Part shown: piece after piece, positions 1 to 10,347 of the stretch
Layout of the letters: each line of letters begins with the position of its first letter
How positions within the stretch are numbered: the first letter of the stretch is position 1
NCBI GenBank assembly: GCA_905221605.1
Contig: CAJNDS010002536.1
Span: 126,001-190,000 of the forward strand
Reading direction: 5' to 3'
Source of the DNA: Symbiodinium natans
Lineage: Eukaryota > Sar > Dinophyceae > Suessiales > Symbiodiniaceae
Length of the DNA: 64,000 nucleotides
Notes under the pieces: generated by a model
Databases searched by the model: none
What the model was told of the DNA's origin: nothing
Seen by the model: the letters and a program-made list of their open reading frames with translations, nothing else
Translations under genes and position numbers: made by a program

Positions 1-2712
1 CCCTATTTGGTTCGTTTTCTTGGTTTCTATCATTCCCTCTATATTTTCATCGGATTCATACTTTTTTTTCAACTAGTTTCTCGGGCTTTGAAGCACGCTT
101 GGTACGGCTTAAAAGAAGCGGGGGGTGTTGGGGGGGGACGCAGCCCCCCCCCCCATTTGCAAACACCCTGCTCACATGATGGGTGTCAACAAGTTTCTTG
201 GGCTTTGAAGCACGCTCTGCACGGCTTAAAAAAAGCGGGGGGGTTGGGGGGGGCGCAGCCCCCCCCATTTGCAAACACAATGCACACACGATGTTTTTCT
301 ACTAGTTTCTTGGGCTTTGAAGCACGCTTGGTACAGCTTAAAAGAAGCGGGGGGGGTTGGGGGGGCTGTGCCCCCCATTTGCAAACACCCTGCTCACATG
401 ATGGGTTTCAACTACTTTCTTGCGCTTTGGCTGAAAAAAAGCGGGGGGGTTGGGGGGGGCGCAGCCCCCCCCATTTGCAAACACAATGCTCACACGATGT
501 TTTTCAACTAGTTTCTTGGGCTGCCCTTGGGCTTAGAAGCACGCTTGGTACGGCTTAAAAAAAGCGGGGGGGTTGGGGGGGGGGCGCAGCCCCCCCCCAT
601 TTGCAAACACCCTGCTCACATGATGGGTGTCAACAAGTTTCTTGGGCTTTGAAGCGCGCTCTGCACGGCTTAAAAAAAAAGCGGGGGGGGTTGGGGGGGG
701 CGCAGCCCCCCCCATTTGCAAACACAATGCTCACACGATGCTTTTCAACTAGTTTCTTGGGCTTTGAAGCACGCTTGGTACGGCTGAAAAGAAGCGGGGG
801 GGGGGTGGGGGTTGGGGCACAGCCCCCCATCTGCAAACACCCTGCTCACATGATGGGTTTCAACTAGTTTCTTAGGCTTCGGCTGAAAAAAAAGCGGAGG
901 GGTTGGGGGGGGCGCAGCCCCCCCCATTTGCAAACACAATGCTCACACGATGTTTTTCAACTAGTTTCTTGGGCTTTGAACGGCTTAAAAGAAGCGGGGG
1001 GGGTTGGGGGGTCTGCGCCCCCCATTTGCAAACACCCTGCTCACATGATGGGTGTCAACAAGTTTCTTGGGCTTTGAAGCGCGCTCTGCACGGCTTAAAA
1101 AAAGCGGGGGGGTTGGGGGGGGCGCAGCCCCCCCCATTTGCAAACACAATGCTCACGATGTTTTTCAACTAGTTTCTTGGTCTTTGAAGCACGCTTGGTA
1201 CGGCTTAAAAGAAGCGGGGGGGGGTTGGGGGGGGCGCACCCCCCCCCCATTTGCAAACATCCTGCTCACATGATGGGTGTCAACAAGTTTCTTGGGCTTT
1301 GAAGCACGCTCTGCACGGCTTCAAAAAAGCGGGGGGGTTGGGGGGGGCGCAGCCCCCCCCCATTTGCAAACACAATGCACACACGATGTTTTTCAACTAG
1401 TTTCTTGGGCTTTGAAGCACGCTTGGTACAGCTCAAAAGAAGCGGGGGGGTTGGGGGGGCTCTGCCCCCCATTTGCAAACACCCTGCTCACATGATGGGT
1501 TTCAACTACTGTCTTGCGCGTCAGCTGAAAAAAAGCAGGGGGGTTGGGGGGGGCGCAGCCCCCCCCATTTGCAATGCTCACACGATGTTTTTCAACTAGT
1601 TTCTTGGGCTGCCCTTGGGCTTTGAAGCACGCTTGGTACGGCTTAAAAGAAGCGGGGGGGGTTGGGGGGGGCGCAGCCCCCCCCCCATTTGCAAACACCC
1701 TGCTCACATGATGGGTGTCAACAAGTTTCTTGGGCTTTGAAGCGCGCTCTGCACGGCTTAAAAAAAAAGCGGGGGGGTTGGGGGGGGGGCGCAGCCCCCC
1801 CCATTTGCAAACACAATGCTCACTCGATGCTTTTCAACTAGTTTCTTGGGCTTTGAAGCACGCTTGGTACGGCTTAAAAGAAGCGGCGGGGGGGTTGGGG
1901 GGGGCTGTGCCCCCCATCTGCAAACACCCTGCTCACATGATGGGTTTCAACTAGTTTCTTGGGCTTCGGCTGAAAAGAAGCGGGGGGGTTGGGGCGCAGC
2001 CCCCCCCATTTGCAATTACAATGCTCACACGATGTTTTTCAACTAGTTTCTTGGGCTTTGAACGGCTTAAAAGAAGCGGGGGGGGTTGGGGGGTCTGCGC
2101 CCCCCATTTGCAAACACCCTGCTCACATGATGGGTGTCAACAAGTTTCTTGGGCTTTGAAGCGCGCTCTGCACGGCTTAAAAAAAGCGGGGGGGTTGGGG
2201 GGGGCGCAGCCCCCCCCATTTGCAAACACAATGCTCACACGATGTTTTTCAACTAGTTTCTTGGGCTTTGAAGCACGCTTGGTACGGCTTAAAAGAAGCG
2301 GTGGGGGGTTGGGGGGGGGCGCAGCCCCCCCCCCATTTGCAAACACCATGCTCACATGATGGGTGTCAACAAGTTTCTTGGGCTTTGAAGCACGCTCTGC
2401 ACGGCTTAAAAAAAAAGCGGGGGGGTTGGGGGGGGCGCAGCCCCCCCCATTTGCAAACACAATGCTCACACGATGTTTTTTCAACTAGTTTCTTGGGCTT
2501 TGAACGGCTTCAAAGAAGCTTGGGGGGTCTGCGCCCCCCATTTGCAACCACCCTGCTCACATGATGGGTGTCAACAAGTTTCTTGGGCTTTGAAGCGCGC
2601 TCTGCACGGCTTAAAAAAGCGGGGGGGTTGGGGGGGGCGCAGCCCCCCCCATTTGCAAACACAATGCTCACACGATGCTTTTCAACTAGTTTCTTGGGCT
2701 TTGAAGCACGCT
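1..2712. repeat. Tandem array of ~110-bp monomers with higher-order structure
   Basis: About 25 monomers, each opening with TTTCTTGGGCTTTGAAGC or a close variant and averaging about 109 bp. Two main types alternate. One ends CACATGATGGGTGTCAACAAG-like, the other CACACGATGTTTTTCAACTAG-like. Each carries a G-run, TT, a second G-run, then CGCAG and a C-run, so a strong hairpin is possible. Rare variants recur about 1,085-1,094 bp apart: CTGCCCTTGG at 521 and 1609, CTTGCGC at about 417 and 1511, GGGCTTTGAACGG at 971 and 2053. This points to a 10-monomer higher-order unit. The array stops abruptly at the TTCC tract. Open frames across it are compositional and not genes. Confidence 0.95.
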
Positions 2713-2868
2713 TCCTTTCTTCCTTCCTTGCTTCCTTCCTTTCTTCCTTCCTTTCTTCCTTCCTTGCTTCCTTCCTTTCTTCAATCCTTTCTTCCTTCCT
2801 TCCTTCCTTCCTTGTTTTCTTCCTTTCTTTCATCCTTCCTTCCTTCCTTTCTTTCCTTCTTTCCTTCT
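2711..2868. repeat. TTCC/CTTT microsatellite
   Basis: Interrupted TTCCTTCC-type pyrimidine tract joined directly to the last truncated 110-bp monomer. The next 220 bases (2869-3090) have no gene. They contain A-runs at 3010-3029 and 3033-3047. Confidence 0.95.
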
Positions 2869-3089
2869 AAAACCTACCAGAAATAACGCTTTCCTATGCA
2901 ACCACAGAGAAATTACTGTTTTTCGTACGAAAAACCACGAAAATGCAGCAAATCCTTTAAAATATGGAGGGAATGGTGGTTTTCTTAGGAAAAACCAAGA
3001 AAATCGACCAAAAAAAAAAAAAAAAAAAAGGCAAAAAAAAAAAAAAATACCCAAAAAATAGGCCCTCCGTTTTTAAAAATCCGGAAATA

Positions 3090-4330
3090 GACCCCCTCCA
3101 GCCAACACCCCCCCCCCCCCCCCAACTCACACCCCAATCACCCAAACCCCCTCCAGCCAACACCCTCAAACCGCCCTCTCTCCAGCCCCCACCCTAACCA
3201 CCCCTCCAGCCAAACCCTCCTCCAGCAAACCCCCTCCAGCCCCCTCCAGCCAACACCCCCCCCTCCAGCCAGCCAACTCCACCCAGCACCCCCCCCAAAC
3301 GCCTAGCCAAGCCCCCTCCACAGCCAACCGCCCCCATCCAGCCAACACCCCCCAAAACACCCTCCAGCCAAAGCCCCCTCCAGCCAACACCCCCCCTCCA
3401 GCCAGCCCCTCCAACCCCAGCCTGTTTCCACCAGCCAACCCCCTCCAGCCAACCGCCTCCAGCCAACACCCCCCCCCCCCCAGCCCCACAGCCAACCGCT
3501 CCCATCCAGCCAACACACCCTCCAGCCAAAGCCCCGTTGGCTGGAGGGGTGCTGGAGGGGGGTTGGCTGGGGAGAGGAAGTGTGGTTGGTGGGGAGGGTT
3601 GGCTGGAGGGGGGAGGGGTGCTGGGGGGTGGGTTGGCTGGAGGGGGGCTGGAGGGGGGTTGGGTGGGGAGAGGAAGGTGGGGAGAGGAAGGTGGGGACTG
3701 GAGGGGGGAGGGGTGCTGGAGGGGGGGTTTGGTGGAAGGGGGTTGGCTCAAAGGGGGGGTTGGCTGGAGGGCGGGGGGGGTGTTGGTGTTGGTCGTTGGT
3801 TGGAGGGGTGCTGGAGGGGGGGTTGGCCCCTCCAGCCAACCAAACCCCCCTCCAGCACCCCTCCCCCCTCCAGCCAACCCCCTCCCCACCTTCCTCACCC
3901 TTCCTCTCCCCAGCCAACCCTCCAGCCAACCCCCCTCCAGCCAACCCACCCCCTCCACCAACCCCCCCTCCAGCACCCCTCCAACCAACCCCCCCCCCCA
4001 CCTTCCTCACCCTGCCTCTCCCCAGGGGGGGGGTGTTGGCTGGAGAGAGGGGGGGTGGGTTGGCGGGTGCTTAGGGAGGGGCTGGAGGGGTGCTGGGTGG
4101 TTGACGGGCTTGGCTGGAGAGAGGGCGCGGGAGGGGCAAGGGTGGAGAGGGGTGGGGGGTTTGGCTGGAGAGGGCGGTTGGCTGGGGGGGGGGCTTGGAG
4201 GGGGTGGGGTGTTGGCTAAAGGGCTTGGCTGAAGGGGCTGGAGAGGGGGTTTGTGGAGCCTGGAGGTGGAGGAAGGGTTGGGTTTGGCTGGAGGGGGGGG
4301 CGAAAAAGGGGGGCTTGGCTGGAGGCCGCT
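3090..4330. repeat. CCTCCAGCCAAC minisatellite with polarity switches
   Basis: Degenerate repeat of about 12-18 bp with core CCCCTCCAGCCAACC. The C-rich strand is on plus from 3090 to about 3537. The complementary GGTTGGCTGGAGGGG form runs to about 3831, the C-rich form returns to about 4024, and the G-rich form runs to about 4330. The junctions are near-palindromic, for example GCCAAAGCCCC followed by GTTGGCTGGAGGGG at about 3537. Open frames on both strands are low-complexity and not genes. Confidence 0.93.
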
Positions 4331-4511
4331 AGTGCATAAACACGAAAACATGCGGATTTAAACTGGTCTTTTATACTACCCCCCTGGCCGTTGCTGGTTG
4401 GCCGCCCTCCACTTATTTAAAAAACGTCACCGTAGCCCTTCCAGCCATTCAGGACGTAGGAGTTGAGCGCGGCAAAAAGTTCTGGGAAGTCTTGCGGTGG
4501 TGAGAGAGCTC

Positions 4512-4737
4512 AGAGATTTCTGGAGTTTCCTCCATTGTCTAGGCACTGAAAGTTCTGGAAAGCATGCTAGCATGTCGGTAAGAGAAGTTCATAGGCAAGG
4601 ATAATTAGCGACACGTGTGCCAAGAGAGATTTCTGGAGTTTCCTCCATTGTCTAGGCACTGAAAGTTCTGGAAAGAATGCTAGCATGTCGGTAAGAGAAG
4701 TTCATAGGCAAGGATAATTAGCGACACGTGTGCCAAG
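4512..4737. repeat. Perfect-length 113-bp tandem duplication
   Basis: Two adjacent 113-bp copies (4512-4624 and 4625-4737) differ at one seen position (AAGCATGC versus AAGAATGC). Flanking unique sequence 4331-4511 and 4738-5097 has no supported gene. A shorter repeat, AGTCCCACGCACCCCAAAC, occurs twice at about 4828 and 4856. Confidence 0.95.
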
Positions 4738-5097
4738 AAATCTCAACAACATAAACCAGAAAAGAAAACCAGCCAACAAATCCTGAAAAATAAGCTAAAA
4801 CCAACAACAAAAACACCAGCCAAATAGTCCCACGCACCCCAAACGCGACGAAGACAGTCCCACGCACCCCAAACTCAACTAGCGCGAGGCTTCAGGTCAT
4901 TAAACGGGACGTGGATTGCGCAGGTTTGTATCTTATACAGGCTTCTGGATTAATGGCCGCTTCCATGAACTCTACTGCGCTCTAGAGCGACCCCGGCGAA
5001 ACCTTCCTCAGACAGAGTGATCCACTATCTTCTCCCCCAGCCTCCGCTCGCAGCCGCCTTAGGCATCGGCCGCCGCCGGTGCCGGGCTTCCTATGCA

Positions 5098-5160
5098 AAA
5101 CGGGGTTTAGGGCCTTTAGGGTTTAGGGTTGAGCGTTTAGGTTGAGGGTTTCGGGTGTGG
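5098..5160. repeat. Degenerate interstitial telomere-type repeat (TTTAGGG)
   Basis: Runs of TTTAGGG-like units (GGGTTTAGGGCC, TTTAGGGTTTAGGGTTGAG). Similar degenerate tracts occur at about 5640-5690, 8270-8290, 10090-10105 and 10155-10172. These are scattered relics and not a chromosome end. Confidence 0.75.
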
Positions 5161-5300
5161 GGTTTGAGGGTGGTAGAAGAGAAGAAGTTTCGACGCGTTT
5201 CGGCTCTCGTGCTTCATTGCAAGATCAGGCAAGGCTTCGCCGAGGGAACATGCATTCAGGGCTTGGAGCGACCAGGGCCCAATCACCGAACCTGGGCTTT
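5150..5300 (-). CDS. Possible orphan exon
   Basis: An open minus frame includes GPWSLQALNACSLGEALPD followed by LAMKHESRNASKLLLFYHPQ. It has an upstream CCCAG|G acceptor-like site and protein-like composition. It lies downstream of the last placed exon of the ASCC2-like gene, so it could be a further exon of that gene or chance. A second minus frame is also partly open. The family is not recognised. Confidence 0.25.
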
Positions 5301-5781
5301 TTCGTGGAAATATACATCTTGATGTCAGTGGCCCTTTCAAGCCAGTGGCTTCATCAAAGCAGAGGTAGAGCCTTTACGTGCAACATGGGAGCTCAGGATG
5401 CGGCTGTGCACAAGCAAAGCTGTTTAAAAAAGCAGGATCTAGGTTGCAATCCCATGTCCTTGGGCAGGAGTGGGGCTCCACACACATCATCCAGGTAATC
5501 TAGCCTGGGCGGGGGTCGGATCTCTTCGAAAATCCTCACCAGAGTCCTTGAGCAGCTCTTATGCTAATTCCGCTCGGTGGCTAAACGCTCCCACGCCACT
5601 GTGGGGCTGAGGGCTTCAAGGGTTGAACCCTCAAAAAAGAACCCTAAACCCTACACCGCAAACCCCAAACCCCTGAAGGGTTGAAGGCTGACAGGGATAA
5701 CTCCGCTTCGCGTTAGATGCCAGGCACTGCGTGTCATCGACGAGGCCACTGGCAATCCATTCCATAGCAATGTTGTCAAGC

Positions 5782-8700
5782 CCATTCCTGCGCTGGCAGT
5801 TTCAATCGACTTTGGAATGCAGCATGTTGTAGGGTTTCGGGATCGTGGGGCACTGCCAGGAGGTATGCGCTCTGACCGTTGTTTTCACGGAAGCAAAGCA
5901 AGAACGAGTAGCAGTAGTCCTGCTGAGGTCCTGGATAAGCTCAGTCCTGCAGCACAGGGTTTGGGTTTCTGAGCCCATCCCTTGTCCTCGTGACATTTCG
6001 CCACGACACCCATATCAAAAACGACTGCAGGCCGCCGGGTCCTTTCCGAATGCTCCACGAGCCAGGACACGAGGTCGCCGAAGGCATTCGCGCCGTGCCG
6101 AGGGGCCATGCGAAAGCCTGGCATCTGCACGTTGGAACTTTGGGTTTGGCCATCGGGTTTCGGGTTTCGGGTAACAAGGCCCCTATAGACCCGAAAGACT
6201 AGAGGGCCCGGAGACTTTGTATACGGCTGAACATGCTGCGTAAGCTGAGCCAAGCTGGGAACGGCCTCAGCCTTTAAAGCCATCAGCTATATCAAGGGTT
6301 CAATCAAGCACTCCGGCCTGTACCGACCTAATCCGACCTGTTTCTGTAGAAACAGAGCTGTGTCCAACAGCCAGCTACCACGTCAAATCGACTACGTGCC
6401 CTGCACGACTCTGCCCGAAATGGCCTAGGACGCAGGTCAACAGCCGACTGAGCAACTTGATGATGCTGTCCTGGCCAGATCATTGCGGCTACGCATATGG
6501 TAGACTCGACAGAACCGAACAGAGTCAGGCAAAAGTACTGATAGCAATCCAGCAGACCAAGGCTCGTTGCCCGAGCAGTTGTAAACCTTGAAACAATTCC
6601 GACCATGTTGTGAAGTCCCCTCCTTTTTTATAAGCTTTACAACAAGTCAGTGTGTCCTGTACATGTATTGACCCTCCTATGCCGGAGGTTCAACCAGGTC
6701 CACTAGAAGGAGCTAGTTGTGGACTGCTGTCTTGGGCGTTGAAACATTCTCGTGGTTCTAACTGGTTCTAGACTTGCGCACATTCGGGCCCCTATCCCCC
6801 CCCTCAGCCCATGTCCAGCTGAGTTTTGCCGTCGCTCGACTTCGATCGAAGGGCAGAGACGGCATCGTGCAGCAGCACCATCAGATCCTCGTGTAACGAC
6901 ACTTTCGGGAAGTCGAAGCACTCCGCTGCCAAAGCCGGGTACTCGGTCTAAGATGTCTAAGTACCCCTAAACCTTCAAGAGTGTGCACCGAAACTCTCGC
7001 CGAGACGCTGCAAGCGGCACTGCAGTGGTAGAGCCACTGGCGCCATCCACCTTGAGACTGCCTAGGCGCGAGGAGGTCAGGTCTCCAAGCCATGACAGCA
7101 TTGAGTGTCACCACAATTCGAAAGACCACCCAGTCCGTCGGCCAGCCAGTCTGAGTGTGAGCGTGAGTGCGAGTGTGAGTGTGAGTGTGCGTGTGCATGT
7201 GCCGACAGTTTACCATCTGCGGTTCACGGTTTCGACCCTCACGCTCGCACACGGCATGCAAGCCTTCGGTAGGTCTCAGTTGAACAGTGCAACGCTATGA
7301 CCGCCCTTTGCAAGCATCAGCATCTGACTCTGACTGTCACTCAGGACATCAAGCTCTAACTGCAGCAGACCTCATCGGTTCAGGGTTTAGGCTTTGGGCG
7401 ATGTGTAGATTCTTGGGGCGCAGGCAAACGGCTTTGGTCTGGGGATATTTCAGGGGATGCGCATGCCTCCCATGAGCTTGTCCACGCAGTCCTCCGGGAA
7501 GAAACAGAAGATCGCCTTCCATGGCTCAAGGAACGGATTCAAAGCCAAAGAGTTTTTACTGGGCCTCTAGGCTAGGGGCTGAAAGGGCAACAAAAGCACC
7601 CACCCGATTGCAGCAAAGCAGCGTTGAAACAACTGAGCATGTCAGGCAGGAATGACAGGCACTCGTTCCTTCGTTCGTGCCACAAGGTGCCAAATCACAT
7701 GCTTTGGAAAGGTGTGTGGCCGCTTCGCGCAAAGACAGCACCTAACGTCACGGGTGAGTGGTAGGTCACGGGGTGGTGACGATGACAACGCGCTGTGTAT
7801 GCGTTCATCCTGAAAGACAGTGACATAAGTTGGTGTAGATGGACCTGCGCGCCGTGGACATCCATGGACTTGCACGCGCAAGCAACCCCCCCTTTTGTGT
7901 GGAACCATCCGGCCTGAAAGCCTTGCAATGCCAAGCTGAAGACTGTCTCTAGGCAAGGTCTATTCAGGTCACCTAGGATGTCAGTATTGCTGCAGAAAGA
8001 TGTACTTAGTCTCTCCCACAACTCGAAAGCCGGCCTCCCTGCAGTCCAAGCCGCACTGACAGGTCCTGGTCACTCAAGGCTTGCCCCCTCGCAGCAAACT
8101 GCAGTGGCGCGCAGCATTGGAGAAGGCCATCCAGCCTTGACTTCGACCTATCGACCTATGCTTTTGTACTATTTGTAGGGCCTTGTTGAGGCATCTTGAG
8201 ACGTCCTTCACTGCAAAACAGGCTCTGCCTAGCTTGGGAGACGCTCATGCAAGCGACCTGATGCTCCTAAACCCTAAAACCGAAACCCCCTAGCAACCTC
8301 CAACCCCTACAACTTGGCCTGCTTTAGGAAGCCAATCTTGAGTCTCTTCGTGTCCCTCAAGCCATCTCAACTGTTCGAGCATGTCTACCAGAACCATCTC
8401 CACCCCATGCCCCCCCCACATCTTCCAAAGAAGTTCACAATCTCAAAAATGACCATGTGCTACCAGAGCTGCATGTGCTGAACGACCGAACGAAAATCCT
8501 CCTGGGAAGACGTTGCTTGGTCCACGTTGAGTGGTTCCGTACTGCTTCCATTACGGCGCATGTTTCTAAGACTTTTCAAAGTTGGCCTCACGAAAACGGT
8601 ATCAAGTCTAGGCACAACCGATGCAACTTCCTAACCCCAACATCGACATCAAACAACATTGGCATTAACTGTGCGCTTCGACCTTTACATCCCCTAAAGG

Positions 8701-10287
8701 CGCCAAACTCCTTTCTGTAAAGTTTAGGGTTTGGGATTCTTGGACCTGACCTTGTTTTGACAGCGCCCGCTGTTCGAATCGGGTTGGAGAATCTGGGGTT
8801 GGGTGAAGTTTGGGATGGCTGTGGTTTTAAAGGGGCCCAGGTTCTTGGCCAGTCAGTGGTTGAAAGTTTGCGGCTTGAGGGTGCATCACGCCTCACCAGA
8901 AACCGTACCCCCCCCCCCCCCCAATCCCTCAAACCTGAAGGTGGAGAGCCCTGTGCTAGTGGAGGACGGGTCCTTAAAGAGCGGTTGGCACCTAAAAGCA
9001 GAGTGTACGATCTTCGTCACAGTGCTTCGATTTGCGTCGCCATAGATCACGCAGATATCGATAATCTTGGGGACGTCAAAGACCTGGCTCTCGAGGATGA
9101 CCTGTGCGAACTTGTCCTGGGACAAGTAGTCGCTGGGGCTCTCCTCAGCGGAGTTGGATCAAGAACTCAAGAAGATCCCGAACATTCCCGAACCTTCATT
9201 CTCTTCATTCTGAGTCATTGAAAGAAAACATGGTGCTAATCGGACATGTCGCCTGCGGCCGACTTAGCCGCACCAAGAGCTGCAGCATCCTCCGACTGAC
9301 CTCCTTCGTCACGGCCTGTTCCTCCGCAGATGCGCCGGAATCTTCCTTAGCAGCTGTCAAGGTTTTCGGCTGGTTTGCGGGCATGTTTCGTTGTTTCGTG
9401 CCAGCCGGCTTGCACATTAGGATTTTTTATCTTTGATGGGTCGCAAAGCTTTCCATTGTAGCCTCTAGCTTCCAGGCCTTCCAGATCATGTGCTCGGAGG
9501 CAGAATCTGAGGTAGGAGTCCACGAAGCGACTCACACTCTGATCGAAGATCACCTGACTCCAGAAGACGTGGAACTTTGACCTCAGAAGCTTCTCCAGCT
9601 TCTCGTTCAGCGTCCTCGGCCCGCGCATGGGAATTAACAGAGCAGCCGCTGCCACACGCCTACAGTCGCAACATCAAAGAAACACTTGCAGCGAGCCTCT
9701 AGTCCCAATTACTGTTCTTATAGGATTCACAGATTAAGGTTACCGGCAATGTTGCTTTATGTTGCTTTCCTTTGGGTGGCGGCCGGGAGTCTCTAGGTAT
9801 TTCAGCCTCAGGCTGAGATCAATGTCGTCGGGCAGATCAGACTCGGCGACGTTGTCCGTTGGCATGAAAGGCAGCAAGCCCAAATCGGTTTTCCAGTAAT
9901 CTGAGATGTCGCTGACCTTGCGAAATAGAAACTTGACTGCCGGCAAATCCTCCAAGCCCTTTTTGTGTTCTTTTTTTACGTTGTCCGCCAGCGCTGTCTT
10001 GAAGCCGTCCATACAGGTCCAGCTGCCATGAAGCCCCCTCAACCCTCAACAGCCCTCAACCCCCCAACCGACTTGCCGCAACTCTCCGAAGCCCTAAACC
10101 CTAAACAAGTTTTTTAGACCCAGGCTCTGAGCATCAGCTGTGACCACCAAGCCTCAACCCTGAACCCTAAACCCAAGAGCTGGGCATTCCCTGTGAGGGC
10201 TTTCTCCGCTCGAGAGGCCGCTTTGGGCTTCCGCGTGTCCCGATCTTCCACATAGGTGACCTCTCCGGCAGAGCGAGCCCCGAAGAT
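5782..10287 (-). CDS. ASCC2-like protein (ASC-1 complex subunit 2 / Cue3 family), multi-exon
   Basis: Predicted exons, in transcription order: 10287-10181, 10022-9744, 9614-9416, 9345-9253, 9143-8992, 8565-8464, 7668-7604, 6925-6809, about 6117-5973 and about 5935-5782. Splice phases agree from the first through the start of the 6117 exon. Family hallmarks are FHVFWSQVIFDQSVSRF then VDSYLRFCLRAHD (9614 exon), KEVSRRMLQLLVRLSRPQ, and SPSDYLSQDKFAQV then VFDVPKIIDICVIYGDAN (9143 exon). These match the N-terminal half of ASCC2, which binds the ASCC3 helicase and acts in clearing stalled, ubiquitinated ribosomes and in alkylation repair. Several donors are GC (9253, 6809). The ubiquitin-binding CUE domain was not located. 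The last two exons (PRHGANAFGDLVSWLVEH; LLCFRENNGQSAYLLAVP) do not resemble ASCC2 and could be a lineage-specific tail or a neighbour. Identity is strong for the 8992-9614 core and weaker at the ends. Confidence 0.8.
8272..8384. repeat. Dispersed element, copy 1
   Basis: Contains AAACCCTAAAACC, CAACCTCCAACCCC, CTGCTTTAGGAAGCC and CTCAAGCCATCTCAACT in the same order as 28120-28215. It lies in an intron of the ASCC2-like gene, between the exons at 8464 and 7668. Confidence 0.7.
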
Positions 10288-10347
10288 CTAAAAATGTGCT
10301 GGTTTTGGAGTGGTTTTGGAGAATCTGATCGTTCAGATCAAGGTCGC

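Noticed and set aside
1-2712. CRISPR array
   Set aside because: Repeats are directly abutting monomers of about 110 bp with no unique spacers, in a eukaryote-like genome without cas genes.
3194-4351. Pro-rich and Gly-rich open frames up to 264 codons
   Set aside because: They are translations of the minisatellite and its reverse complement, switching composition exactly where the repeat switches polarity.
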